Shown: positions 51,818-61,617 of the stretch, in pieces
How the letters are laid out: the number at the start of each line of letters is the position of its first letter
How positions within the stretch are numbered: the stretch's first letter is position 1
Source: Bog-473 sp963834405
GTDB lineage: Bacteria > Actinomycetota > Acidimicrobiia > Acidimicrobiales > RAAP-2
Length of the DNA stretch: 64,000 nucleotides
Assembly (NCBI GenBank): GCA_963834405.1
Contig: CAWIBX010000007.1
Location: forward strand, 744,001-808,000
Direction: 5' to 3'
Notes under the pieces: model-generated
Databases searched by the model: none
Seen by the model: only the letters and a program-made list of their open reading frames with translations
Told to the model about the DNA's origin: nothing
Translations under genes and position numbers: made by a program

Positions 51818-53113
51818 ATGCTCACACATGGGGAAGACGTGGAAGCACATGCATTGAGGAACAGGGGCTGGACGATCTCAGCGATCGCCCGGCACCTCGG
51901 CCGGGACCGCAAGACGATCCGGACCTACATCAACGGGGAGCGGGTCCCCGGCGTCCGGGCCCGCTCAGCACCCGATCCGCTCGAGCCGTTCACGGCGTAC
52001 TTGGCGGCGCGTTTCGTCGACGACCCGCACGTCTGGGCCTCGGCTCTCTATGACGAGGTCGTCCGGCTTGGCTATGGACTCAGCTACCCGAGCTTCGTCC
52101 GCCAGCTGCGGGTGGCGGGACTGCGGCCACACTGCGAAGCCTGTGCCGGCGTCAAGGGCCGCGACACCATCGAGATCGACCACCCGCCGGGTGAAGAGAT
52201 CCAGTGGGACTGGTTCGAGCGCAGGAACGCGCCGTGGGGCGGAACGGCCTACGTGCTCTTGGGGACCCTCTCGCACTCGGGCAAGGCCCGCGGCGTGCTG
52301 GCCGAGAAGATGGACCAGGCCCATCTGATCGAGGCCATGGACGCCGTGCTGCGTCGCCTCGGCGGAACGGCGAGAGTGTGGCGGACCGACCGCCTGGCGA
52401 CGGTCATCGTGCCCGGCACCCGCGACGTCCAGCCTTCCTTCGCTCCGGTGGCCAAGCACTACGGGGCCGTGGTCGAGCCCTGTCCACCGAGGCGGGGCAA
52501 TCGCAAGGGTGCGGTCGAGTCCTCGGTGCGCTTCACCTCTGGACGTTGGTGGCGCACCATGTCGGCCACCAATCCCGAAGAGGCGCAGCGCTCCCTCGAC
52601 ACCTTCTGCGCGACGACCGGCGACGAGCGCGAACGCCGAGGCCCGAGCGGTGAGCGCACGACGGTCGGCGCCCTGGCCGACGCCGAACCACTGCTCGACC
52701 TGCCGGCGGTGTCGTTCCCGGCCACCACCGAGGTCTCCCGCATCGTCGCCGATAACGCCACGGTGTCCTTCGGCGGCAACCGTTACTCGGTGCCGCCCGG
52801 TCTCGCCGGCACGACACTGCTCGTCCGGCATCGGCTGGGCTCGGCAACCCTCGACGTGGTGGCTCCCTCGGGAGCGATCCTCGTCACCCATCGCCTGGCC
52901 CCGGCGGGATCGGGCGCCCTGGTGCGCAGTGTCGAGCACAAAGAGGCACTCGAGGCCGCCGTGCTGAGCGCCTTCAGCACCGCACGTCCGTGCGACAAGA
53001 AGGCGAACCGTCCACCGGGGCGGGCGGCACTCGAAGAGGCAGCCCGCTTGCTCGAGCCCATCGGGCGTGAGCCCGTCGTCGACCTCTCCGTCTATGACGA
53101 GGTGGCCCGGTGA
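51818..53113 (+). CDS. istA: IS21 transposase IstA
   Basis: 431 residues. An N-terminal HTH (WTISAIARHLGRDRKTIRTYINGE), then the rve core with IQWDWFE (D), VWRTDRLAT (D) and RKGAVESSVRF (E), and a C-terminal Mu-type beta-barrel (NATVSFGGNRYSVPP). Catalyses strand transfer. The stop region overlaps istB by four bases (GTGA at 53110-53113). Confidence 0.95.
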   Translation: MLTHGEDVEAHALRNRGWTISAIARHLGRDRKTIRTYINGERVPGVRARSAPDPLEPFTAYLAARFVDDPHVWASALYDEVVRLGYGLSYPSFVRQLRVAGLRPHCEACAGVKGRDTIEIDHPPGEEIQWDWFERRNAPWGGTAYVLLGTLSHSGKARGVLAEKMDQAHLIEAMDAVLRRLGGTARVWRTDRLATVIVPGTRDVQPSFAPVAKHYGAVVEPCPPRRGNRKGAVESSVRFTSGRWWRTMSATNPEEAQRSLDTFCATTGDERERRGPSGERTTVGALADAEPLLDLPAVSFPATTEVSRIVADNATVSFGGNRYSVPPGLAGTTLLVRHRLGSATLDVVAPSGAILVTHRLAPAGSGALVRSVEHKEALEAAVLSAFSTARPCDKKANRPPGRAALEEAARLLEPIGREPVVDLSVYDEVAR

Positions 53114-53898
53114 GCGAGTCATCGACCTATCAACAGATCCGCAGCCACTTGGCCTACCTGCGTCTCGGTGCCGCCGCCGAAGCGCTGCCGGGCGAGCTCG
53201 ACCATGCCCGCAAGGAAGGACTCGGGCACAGCGACTTCTTGGCTCGCCTGCTCGAGATCGAAGTCAGTGCCACCGAGATCCGCCGGCGCGCCGGTCTCGA
53301 GCGCTTCGCCTGCCTGCCGTCTCCTTGGACGCTGGACGACTTCGACTTCAGCGCCCAGCCCTCGGTCGACAAGAAGCTGATGAGCGAGCTCGGGACGCTG
53401 CGCTTCCTCGACGACGCCACCAACGTTTTGCTCATCGGACCGCCCGGTGTCGGCAAGACCATGCTCGCCGTCGGTCTCGCCCGGGCGTCGATCAACGCCG
53501 GCTATCGGACCTACTACACGACGGCCGCTGATCTGGCCGCCCGTTGTCACCGGGCCGCCCTCGAGGGGCGCTGGGCCACCACCATGCGCTTCTTCGCCGG
53601 ACCGAGGCTCTTGGTCATCGACGAGGTCGGCTACCTGCCCCTCCAAGCCGAAGCGGCAGCGGCGCTCTTCCAGGTCATCACGCAGCGCTACCTGAAGAGC
53701 TCGATCGTCATGACGACCAACCTCGGGGTGAGCTCGTGGGGCCAGATCTTCGACGACCCCATGGTGGCGGCCGCCATGCTCGACCGCCTGCTGCATCGCA
53801 GCGTCGTGTTCAACATCGACGGCGAGAGCTATCGGATGCGCTCGCATCGAGCGCGCACCGAGAAGCTCAGAAAGGGGACTAGCAAGGCCAACGAGTAA
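53110..53898 (+). CDS. istB: IS21 helper ATPase IstB
   Basis: 262 residues from GTG 53110. Walker A is IGPPGVGKTMLA, Walker B LLVIDEVGYLP; the MTTNLGVSSWGQIFDD region and RLLHRSVVFNIDGESYRMR are typical of IstB/DnaC-like AAA+ proteins. Selects and prepares target DNA for IstA. Both genes appear intact, so the element may be mobile. Confidence 0.95.
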   Translation: MSESSTYQQIRSHLAYLRLGAAAEALPGELDHARKEGLGHSDFLARLLEIEVSATEIRRRAGLERFACLPSPWTLDDFDFSAQPSVDKKLMSELGTLRFLDDATNVLLIGPPGVGKTMLAVGLARASINAGYRTYYTTAADLAARCHRAALEGRWATTMRFFAGPRLLVIDEVGYLPLQAEAAAALFQVITQRYLKSSIVMTTNLGVSSWGQIFDDPMVAAAMLDRLLHRSVVFNIDGESYRMRSHRARTEKLRKGTSKANE

Positions 53899-53974
53899 AA
53901 TGAAGGAAACTCACCGGTCAGTCAACTGGGGAATTTCGTTGATCGCCTCTGGGGAGTTTCGGAAATCGGCGGCA

Positions 53975-54147
53975 CCGTCTTTGGCCGATTGATCCACTTG
54001 CCCTCCTTGACCGCTCTGTCATTTCCCATCCTCACGTTCTCGGCAAGTTGCTCCCGAAAGAACTGAGCGAACGTGCCAAGGATGTTGTAGGACATCCGGC
54101 CCGACGCCGAAGACAGATCCAAGTTCTCGTGCAGCGAGTGCAGGGCC
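53975..54147 (-). pseudogene. serine recombinase, middle part (separated by IS21)
   Basis: Reads SAALHSLHENLDLSSASGRM, then ILGTFAQFFREQLAENVRMGNDRAVKEGKWINRPKT. This is the end of the serine recombinase catalytic domain and its long helix. The gene is cut by IS21 after Pro-Lys-Thr and has already lost its N-terminus: a stop codon lies before SAAL and the next gene follows at once. Confidence 0.8.
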
Positions 54148-54155
54148 GCCGAGGG

Positions 54156-56327
54156 CTAGCAAGTGCTTGGATCCAGCCGACCCGTAATACGAAACACCGA
54201 GAAGACGAGATCCTTGAAAAGAAAGCCGTTTAACGCCTTGCGGAAAATCAATTTTCCCCGTGGATCCCGCGCGATCCACTCAGTCGGTTGAGACAAGACA
54301 TCCGAGGCGTGTGTGTCTGCGCCAGTGGAGACGGTCACCACATCCGCGTAATGACCCCCGTCGATCGCCTTGAGAAATCCCGTACAAGTGAGGATCGGTG
54401 AGAAGGAGCCTCCAGGCCCTTGATTCCCTACAACTTGTACGTAATTTGAGTCATCCTTGCCGAAGAGTGGGTACGAATCGTTAGTAAGCGGACCAGTGAT
54501 CGCGATGCGGGTGTTATGGATGCCTTGTGCCCACGCATAAACAGGCGCCATCGGCGGGGTATCCAAGTATCGGTCTCTGAGGTAGATCGACTGAATCCCA
54601 AAGCCAAACGCAAGAACCACTAGTCCGATCGCAACGACGGCCGGCGTCTGGAACTTCACGTTCCAAGGTTCCCTAAGGATCGTCCAGTTCCCGAACAGAA
54701 CGAGCAGTCCGACAGCTAAGGTGGCCAGCCCGATGATCAGGCCGATATAAGAATCCGTACCTCGTATTGCTGGGTCGAAGTTTGGAGAGATCCCTGTTGG
54801 CCACAGTGTGGAATCGAGCTGTGTTGTTACAAGAACCACTCCGAACCCGCTGAGTAGCCACCACTGGGCCCGAGGCCTCGTTGCGATAGCGACGATCGGC
54901 AACATGGTTAGCCCGATGACAAAGGCGACAAACGAGAACCGGAGGTCGTACACGAAGTTGTAGGGAACATTGGGGTAGAGGTCAGGCACGGTGAGGGGTT
55001 GTGGCGAGAGCACATACGCCGCGGCCGAGGCAACGCCGACAAGAGCGATCATTCGACGCACGCGGCTCAGAGACGAGACCACTCCAAGCACGAGGCCCGC
55101 TCCCACCAATCCGAGGAGCAGGAACCATGCCGGCCCGAGCGCCTCACGAAGCCCTGGCAGGAAGTACTTTCGCCAGTCCTCGCCGTTGAACACGTACTGA
55201 GCGACACTTGATACTGGTGGTCCCGGCGGACTCCGCAAGTTGATCGGACCGAGGTGAAGTGAGAATGAGGGCAGAGGGTTGCCGATGTCCACCAAGTTGC
55301 GGACGTACCAGAAGCTACCGGTCAGCATTACCAGCAGAGTCCACACAACGCTCTGGCTCAATCGCAAGCCACGAGCGGTGACGATCCATACTCCAAACGT
55401 CAGGATAACAACCGGTGCTACGAAGCTGAACTTGGTTCCCAATGCCATACCGGCCGCCATGGCAGCGATGACTAAACCCCAACGGTCCAGTAGACCGTGG
55501 AGTACTTCCGAGTTCACGAGAAGAGCTACGGCTGACGCAATTAATGCAAGGCCGACAACGTCGGTATAAGCCCCGCCTGGCTGCGTGGCGACAAGTGCCG
55601 GGGTCGCCATAAGCACGGCTCCACCGACCAAAGTAACGGGCGCGACCCCGAATGGACGTCCGACACACCAGGCAGCCAGAAGTAGGAGACCCAACCAAAA
55701 CATGTTGATTACAGGCGAGAGAAAGTCGTTGCCGAAGAAGAGGATGCCAAGTGCATGCACGAGTTCGCCATTTGCAGGATAAAAGGCGATGTCCGTACCG
55801 AAGTCTACGAAGTGCAGTTGCGTGACGGAACCCTCTTGTACGAAACGAGCCGCAAACGGCATGTGATACCAAATGGTGTCGGGATTGCTCATTCCGTGGT
55901 TGAACGCATCGACGGTCCGTGTGCTCCAGTCCGCAACTACAACGCTCGTGGCTATCAGGGCCGCGATTAGGGAACTGCGAGCATTTCGGGGCGGCTTCGT
56001 TGGCGCCAAAGAACCACTGTGCAACGACGAATCGTTCGCTCCGGATTGTTTCGGGATGTGGCCAAACCGGTAAGCAGTAGCTAATCCCCCCAGTCCCACC
56101 AATGCAAGGCCAACAGCCGTCGGCACTAGACGGAATAACCGGACTGCACCCAGAAGTTCCAACGAACAAAGGACCGCTGCGAGCACAAGTATGATGTTTG
56201 CCAGCAGAGCCAAGGCGCCGGTCCATTGCGGCAACAGTCGGCGCCGCCAAGCGGTTGTCGCGGCAATGATCGGGCCCAGAGCGACACCAATAAGAAAGCA
56301 ACCTAGGATGTACCGTGTCACGGACAT
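54156..56327 (-). CDS. large membrane protein, probable GT-C glycosyltransferase
   Basis: 723 residues with about 14 hydrophobic segments. After two helices the first big outer loop has VDAFNHGMSNPDTIWYHMPFAARFVQEGSV, the Asp-rich motif region seen in polyprenyl-phosphate-sugar GT-C enzymes (ArnT/PMT-like), and a final outside domain of about 150 residues with three Cys. Specific sugar unknown. The sequence is much less GC-rich than the backbone. Forms a run with the next gene on the same strand. Confidence 0.7.
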   Translation of the reverse strand: MSVTRYILGCFLIGVALGPIIAATTAWRRRLLPQWTGALALLANIILVLAAVLCSLELLGAVRLFRLVPTAVGLALVGLGGLATAYRFGHIPKQSGANDSSLHSGSLAPTKPPRNARSSLIAALIATSVVVADWSTRTVDAFNHGMSNPDTIWYHMPFAARFVQEGSVTQLHFVDFGTDIAFYPANGELVHALGILFFGNDFLSPVINMFWLGLLLLAAWCVGRPFGVAPVTLVGGAVLMATPALVATQPGGAYTDVVGLALIASAVALLVNSEVLHGLLDRWGLVIAAMAAGMALGTKFSFVAPVVILTFGVWIVTARGLRLSQSVVWTLLVMLTGSFWYVRNLVDIGNPLPSFSLHLGPINLRSPPGPPVSSVAQYVFNGEDWRKYFLPGLREALGPAWFLLLGLVGAGLVLGVVSSLSRVRRMIALVGVASAAAYVLSPQPLTVPDLYPNVPYNFVYDLRFSFVAFVIGLTMLPIVAIATRPRAQWWLLSGFGVVLVTTQLDSTLWPTGISPNFDPAIRGTDSYIGLIIGLATLAVGLLVLFGNWTILREPWNVKFQTPAVVAIGLVVLAFGFGIQSIYLRDRYLDTPPMAPVYAWAQGIHNTRIAITGPLTNDSYPLFGKDDSNYVQVVGNQGPGGSFSPILTCTGFLKAIDGGHYADVVTVSTGADTHASDVLSQPTEWIARDPRGKLIFRKALNGFLFKDLVFSVFRITGRLDPSTC

Positions 56328-56421
56328 CCCGGACCCTCGGAACGGTGTGCGCGGCCACGCGCACTGTCCTGTGTTGGCTCGCCCGATGCATATGTGCTGA
56401 CCAACGCGTCATGAGCGATAT

Positions 56422-57786
56422 TCAAGGCGACAGATCTCTGCATGGAAGCGTGACTGGCCAGAAGTTGTACAAATCGGTACGTACCTCCACGATCGTATTC
56501 GGAAGTGCATTTACGCATCGTTCGCCATACGCGCGGGTAACGGCGGTCGACCAATTGGGGCTTTCCGATCGGTACGAGGTAACCGAAAATCCCACAATGA
56601 TCAATACCAAGCTTTGTGCCACGAAAAGAGGTGGACCTACCCGAATTAGCCAACGATTCGTGGAGCGATTGGGGCATGTGGCAAGAATTGCAACCGCACT
56701 GGCGAGAAGGAACACAGGTGCAACGCTGTAGCGAGGTGCGGCAGCCTGGCGTCCCCATGCCGGGACCACGAAAAGGATCACCCCGTAGCCGACAAGAACG
56801 CCTGAGAGTAGCTGTCGCTTGCGGTCAACTCCAAGGAACAAGACCACTAAAAAGAGACCGACGATTACAGTCGACCAGATGGTCAGTAATCCATAGTGAT
56901 TGAGCCACGGCGAGCTTATTCCCTTGCTCCCGATGAGGAACGTTGCGAATACATTGGCTCCCGTGGCGTCAGTGATTCCTGGCACGGTTCGTTGGACATT
57001 AAGAAAGCTCTTCGGGATGAACGGGACGATGTCTTTGGTATGAAGTACCACTACGCCCTGGACGAGCAGGCCTACCAGAAACACCGCGGTGACGATCCAC
57101 ACGGCCCGCGTTCTGCGAACGATCATGTTTCCGATAGCTAGTGGGAGGAATAGAAAACATAGGCTGCTCGCCGTCGCGGCGAAGAAAGCGACGATGCTCC
57201 GAACCAATATGTCGAAGGGTTGCTCGCTCAACGAGACGAGTGTCCACGGCGCAACCGCTGCGAAGATCCAGATAATATTGGTGATGTTTGCAGTGTTCTC
57301 TACGCCGAGTGCGGGCATGAGCACGATAAGCGAGGCGAGCGCCAACCGAACTGAGCGTGGTCCGATCCAGCCCTTAGAAAAGTGATAGATGAACCACGCC
57401 AGGAGGGCGCCGACGATGGTTGCGGAGAGTGCCATGTACCACGGGAGATCGTGGATAGGAAATTCCGTGGACACGGCAGCCAGCATCCTGGGAGGAAGCT
57501 GTAAATATCCCCCATAACCACGAAAGAGAACTGCCAGTCCCCCCTGCCGTCGGGCTTGTTCGAAATATTCGAACCCATCTTCAGCCCAGATGGTTTGCCA
57601 ACTCCGTGAGCCAGTCTGGCGAAACAAGGGAAGGACGACCGCAGCCGCAAAGAGGATCAATCCGACTGCAAGCGGTGCCACCCGATCGGCGAACCGAGTC
57701 AGATGATGAGACGGCGCCTCTCCCGCGTCGAACCCAGACTCAAGTTCCACGACGCTTGATTCCAATGTCGACCGATCCCAGATCAT
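56422..57786 (-). CDS. membrane protein, possible GT-C family
   Basis: 454 residues, about ten helices. The first loop has WQTIWAEDGFEYFEQARRQGGLAVLFRGYGGYLQLPPRMLA, with the Glu-Asp pair typical of the first loop of GT-C-like proteins encoded in polysaccharide loci. A short C-terminal outside part with two Cys (RCVNALP, LPCRD) may form a disulfide. Same strand as the 723-residue gene, 94 bp upstream of it. Confidence 0.65.
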   Translation of the reverse strand: MIWDRSTLESSVVELESGFDAGEAPSHHLTRFADRVAPLAVGLILFAAAVVLPLFRQTGSRSWQTIWAEDGFEYFEQARRQGGLAVLFRGYGGYLQLPPRMLAAVSTEFPIHDLPWYMALSATIVGALLAWFIYHFSKGWIGPRSVRLALASLIVLMPALGVENTANITNIIWIFAAVAPWTLVSLSEQPFDILVRSIVAFFAATASSLCFLFLPLAIGNMIVRRTRAVWIVTAVFLVGLLVQGVVVLHTKDIVPFIPKSFLNVQRTVPGITDATGANVFATFLIGSKGISSPWLNHYGLLTIWSTVIVGLFLVVLFLGVDRKRQLLSGVLVGYGVILFVVPAWGRQAAAPRYSVAPVFLLASAVAILATCPNRSTNRWLIRVGPPLFVAQSLVLIIVGFSVTSYRSESPNWSTAVTRAYGERCVNALPNTIVEVRTDLYNFWPVTLPCRDLSP

Positions 57787-58514
57787 CGTACGATCGGCTC
57801 AACATGGAGACGTTTCCATGCACGGCATGCTCGTTAGACCGCACCATTAGACGCCGTTTTAATAAATGATGGCGTCCGGGATGGTTTATGGACTCTGCCT
57901 CGATTCGCCAACTTGGACTGGATGGTGGTTCAGCCCCAAAGGCTGACAGGTGGAGGTCTGGGGGTGCCTCGAACATCTGGACGGGCTGACGGGCTTGCGG
58001 GGGTTCGGGCACGGGCGGTAGCTCGACGGAGTATCTCAGAACGCCTGCGATGTGGTCCACCTGTGATCGACCCGATCGAGTCATTGAAAATCCGGTTGGG
58101 GGTACTCGGAAGCAAAGATTACTCTGCATCGACCAGCGGACCTGCTGCCCGCGTGCGCGCTGCCTGGCATTGTGACTCGACGAACGGGATCGCCGTCTGT
58201 ATGGATCAATCGGTATGGTCAATCGGTCCTAGTTGGACAGAATGGATCGGTCGAACGTTGCCGACATCGGGCTTCCTCTCTGTCGGATGAACGTTTATAA
58301 CTTCCAGCGACATGTGGTGTCTGCCGACCTCTGGTCACTCCACAGCTAAAAACTGGCATTCGGGAACCAGGCGCATCGCTGCAGACTTGGTGAGTATCAT
58401 CTTGACAAGGGCCTAGGGTGATTCGGGCTGACGAAGAAGCGGAGCGTCCTCTCCCGAGAGGCTTTCTTGAGGTCGAGGTAGGTCGCGCAGGGTAATGGCT
58501 CAGAACTGCGTCGG
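57787..58514. other. 728-bp AT-richer divergent intergenic region
   Basis: Separates the minus-strand pair from the plus-strand 600-residue gene, and so should hold both promoters. Short AT-rich stretches occur near 57855-57870 and 58290-58300. No gene or RNA is recognised. Confidence 0.45.
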
Positions 58515-60317
58515 ATGGATGTGAATCTCAACCCCAACAGCCCGGTCGAAACCACCTCTACGATGGCCGAACCGCCCTCGGAGCCTTCCGTCCGATCGGA
58601 GCGACAGAAGCCTTCTCCATTGATGCGCGGTTCGCTCGCTGTGATGGCCTTTGCCTTCGTCATGGCAGCGTATTTCTGGTTTCTCCATTCGTACGGTAGC
58701 AATACGATCTGGTACGACCAGTGGGATGACATCAATCTCATGTCCTATTGGTATTCACACCATCTGACCCTAGGAAGGCTGTGGTCTCAACACAACGAGA
58801 ACCGGATTTTCGTTCCGAACCTCATCGTTCTCGTGCTGGGAGTCACTACGCGCTTAAACGTCCTTCTCGAAGAGTACTTGAGCGGCGTGATGCTCTCCGT
58901 AGCTACGGGCCTGGTCATCTGGGCTCACAAGCGCCGGGAACCATCGGTCCCGTGGCTGTATTACCTCCCGGTCGCGTTAGTAATGCTGTCGTTCGTCCAG
59001 TACACCGATGCGCTGTGGGGATTCCAGATGGCTTGGTACCTGGTCATGCTGATGCTGGCGCTCACTATCTTTCTCTTGGACTCGCCATACCTCAATTGGT
59101 TCATGACCGGAGGTGCCATCGCTGCAGCCGTCATAGGGAGTCTTTCATCTCTGCAGGGACTTCTCATATGGCCTATAGGGTTGTTCCTTCTGCTCATCCG
59201 TAGTCGACAAAGACCCATGGTGGTCGCCTGGATCGCTTCTGGGATTACTACCGGCGTCCTCTACTTCTATGATTTCAACTTCGGGGCGAATGTGAGCAAC
59301 CATTCGTTCGCCTGGGTCATTTTTCATCCGCGTGCCACCGTCGAATTTTTCTTTCTCACCGTTGGCAACGTTGTGGGTGTGCAGCGCGCCTATACTCCAA
59401 ACACACACGACTATGTAGTTCTCGTCTACGGGATCATGGTCGTCGCATTGGCCATTTGGGTCGTGCTTTCGTATGGCCTTCGACATGAGGATTCCAGCGG
59501 AAGTCCCGTCGGTGTCGCGCTGGTGTGTTTTGGGCTCTTGTTCGCCGTCATCGCTACAGAGGGACGGGTACTACCAGGTTGGGGCTTGTCAGCCGGCCTC
59601 CGGTACTCCACCTTCGATCTTCTGATATTGACGGGTGCCTACCTCACCGTGATCGCGCCGCTATCAGTCGGCCAACATCTGCGTCGAGCGAGCGGCCCTA
59701 GTTCCACGTCCAGACCACCATGGACTCGAGTCGTCGGAATTCTCGTTCTCGTGACGATTGCCGTACAGATCGGCTTCGGTACATACAACGGAATCGTCGG
59801 AGCGAGGATGATGCATCAGAGTGAAATGCTTGCATCGGGCTACACAGTCAACATCGATCAGATTCCTGCCAGCATCACGAACAGTGCTTACATCCCCGGC
59901 TTTCTGCCGGATCTCGCGTATGTCCGGCGCCAAGCGCAAGTAGCGAGGACACACCACCTGAGCTTATTTGGAACAGCTCAGGTAGCGACGTACACGCGTG
60001 AAGGGCTTCCCGGGACCGTCCTCTCGACAACGGTGACGTCGCCAAAAGAGGGGGAAACTGTGCGGGGAATCGCAAGGCTTTCGGCGCTCTCAACGGCTCG
60101 CCCGGGCTCGCCCGTGACGAAGGTTGAGTTCCAGATGACTGACGGAGAGCGACATACCTTTATCGAAGTCGCGAGCCCCTCTCTATTTAGATGGGTAGGT
60201 TCCTTCAATACCCTCACGGTGCCAAACGGCTGGTACTCAGTACGAAGTATTGCTTTTGATTCTCATGGAAGATCCGCTATCAGTGCTTCCTCCCAATTCA
60301 GAGTACAAAACTCCTGA
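58515..60317 (+). CDS. membrane protein, possible GT-C, with C-terminal Ig-like domain
   Basis: 600 residues. About ten helices from residue 38; the first outer loop has SNTIWYDQWDDINLMSYWYS with an Asp-Asp pair like the catalytic acidic loop of GT-C enzymes. Residues about 500-600 form a beta-rich domain (TSPKEGETVRGIARLSAL..VTKVEFQMTDG..LPNGWYSVRSIAFDSHG) typical of bacterial Ig-like domains that follow secreted or membrane enzymes. Probably transfers a sugar outside and holds the glycan by the Ig part; this is inference. Confidence 0.65.
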   Translation: MDVNLNPNSPVETTSTMAEPPSEPSVRSERQKPSPLMRGSLAVMAFAFVMAAYFWFLHSYGSNTIWYDQWDDINLMSYWYSHHLTLGRLWSQHNENRIFVPNLIVLVLGVTTRLNVLLEEYLSGVMLSVATGLVIWAHKRREPSVPWLYYLPVALVMLSFVQYTDALWGFQMAWYLVMLMLALTIFLLDSPYLNWFMTGGAIAAAVIGSLSSLQGLLIWPIGLFLLLIRSRQRPMVVAWIASGITTGVLYFYDFNFGANVSNHSFAWVIFHPRATVEFFFLTVGNVVGVQRAYTPNTHDYVVLVYGIMVVALAIWVVLSYGLRHEDSSGSPVGVALVCFGLLFAVIATEGRVLPGWGLSAGLRYSTFDLLILTGAYLTVIAPLSVGQHLRRASGPSSTSRPPWTRVVGILVLVTIAVQIGFGTYNGIVGARMMHQSEMLASGYTVNIDQIPASITNSAYIPGFLPDLAYVRRQAQVARTHHLSLFGTAQVATYTREGLPGTVLSTTVTSPKEGETVRGIARLSALSTARPGSPVTKVEFQMTDGERHTFIEVASPSLFRWVGSFNTLTVPNGWYSVRSIAFDSHGRSAISASSQFRVQNS

Positions 60318-60399
60318 TGTCCCACCGAGACAAGGGTTTCCCACAACGCACCAGTTCGGGGTGTGCAAAGGTCTCATCGCCTTCGGACCCAGGCTCCAG

Positions 60400-61063
60400 T
60401 CCCCGTCGATCAAGAAATGGAAGCACCTGACCTGCGGCCGAGAGGCTGGGCGGGGCCGTTGGGATCAGGTGCCGTTGGGGGACTTTCCCCCAGACGACCA
60501 GCTGAACGCATTGTATGAGCAGATGGGGCTTGATCCGCAGGCGGTTTACGCGAGCCCCGATCGGCGCCGCATCAACGGCGGTATCACTTCGAAGACGGCT
60601 TCGCGACCCTGTGCATTCGCGACTTCTCAAACCCCACTGCGATCCTCTACGCAGATGTCACGACCCTCCAGTTCGGGGGTCGTGGAGCCTTCCAGCAACG
60701 CTCGGGCAAGACGTTCTGGGGCGGAGGTTTCAGTCCTGTGGGCATGGTCACAGGAATGGCCGTCGCCAGCGTCTTAAGCGCGGCCAGTTCCAAGACCACT
60801 GAGCACGTCGAGACCATCCACTTCGGATGGACGGGTGGCCAGTTGACCATGCTCAACCAGACATTCACTCCAATCCGGCGCTCCAGGTCCATTGCGTCTG
60901 GCTCAATTTCGTCAGGCAGTCCGCTTACTGTCATTTCCGAATCCCCTTCATTCCAAGGCGGCTCGGAACATCTGCTCTACCTCCAGAGCTGCCATACGGG
61001 GGCCGAGAGCAACCCGAGATTACGCCGACTGCGACGGTCGTTGAATCTCGCTATTTAACGTAG
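60400..61063 (+). pseudogene. unknown gene with at least two frameshifts
   Basis: A coherent protein is spread over frames: DQVPLGDFPPDDQLNALYEQ and MGLDPQAVYASPDRRRINGG; then YHFEDGFATLCIRDFSNPTA, ILYADVTTLQFGGRGAFQ, GMVTGMAVASVLSAASSKTT and VETIHFGWTGGQLTMLNQTF; then NPALQVHCVWLNFVRQSAYC. The breaks are near 60574 and 60872. The style is that of a soluble beta-rich protein with a glycine-rich helix. No family recognised. No rival gene covers this stretch. Confidence 0.5.
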
Positions 61064-61208
61064 ATTCAACGGCCGGACTCGAACGCAACGCCGCCAGCGA
61101 TGCAGCTCGATGGCATCAAGCCCCAATAGCACGCCTGCTTCGACGTGGGGGCGCCAAAGCCCCGCCAATCTCTGTCCTCGCACCGTCGACACGGCCACGA
61201 CGGAGCTC

Positions 61209-61511
61209 TTACGAACCGTTCCCCGCCTTCGACGCCACCTTTTGCGTTCCGGTCACGACTCTTCTTGTTGTCTCATCGATGGCGTCTGTGGCGGCCTTCG
61301 AGGCCTCGTCGATCGCCCCGGTGGCGGCGTCGAGCGCGGCGTCGCGAACACTCGCCGCGCCATCGGCGGCGGTGTGCAACGTCGTCTGGACCTTGGGCTG
61401 TTTCAAGACGTTTCGCACCATGGTCTCCAGACGCTCGTAGGGGGCGCGCCCCGCCCAAGAGCCTGCGACAAACCCAGCACCCAGACCGACCAACAACGCA
61501 AGCTTCTTCAT
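61209..61511 (-). CDS. YtxH-like small membrane-anchored helical protein
   Basis: 100 residues. One N-terminal hydrophobic helix (MKKLALLVGLGAGFVAGSWAG) followed by an Ala/Asp/Lys/Thr-rich helical stretch, as in YtxH-domain stress proteins. Strong AAAGGAG ribosome site 7-8 bases before the ATG at 61511. Confidence 0.65.
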   Translation of the reverse strand: MKKLALLVGLGAGFVAGSWAGRAPYERLETMVRNVLKQPKVQTTLHTAADGAASVRDAALDAATGAIDEASKAATDAIDETTRRVVTGTQKVASKAGNGS

Positions 61512-61617
61512 CTCGTTTCTCCTTTCTCATCACAGCTTCTAATGGAGCTACCCGGTCGACACCACGCCACTCGTCCTTCACGGCATTTATTCCACTGGGA
61601 GCAAAGCCGCGCCGCAG

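Larger units (their letters stand above)
51674..53974 (+). mobile_element. IS21-family insertion sequence (istA-istB)
   Basis: About 2301 bp. Ends are imperfect inverted repeats: the left one holds CGATTTTTGAATCTCCCCA, the right one (reverse strand) CGATTTCCGAAACTCCCCA; a second inner pair repeats GAAATTCCCCA, the multiple end repeats usual in IS21. A 4-bp direct repeat CCGT flanks it (51670-51673, 53975-53978). The element interrupts a serine recombinase gene. Confidence 0.9.
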
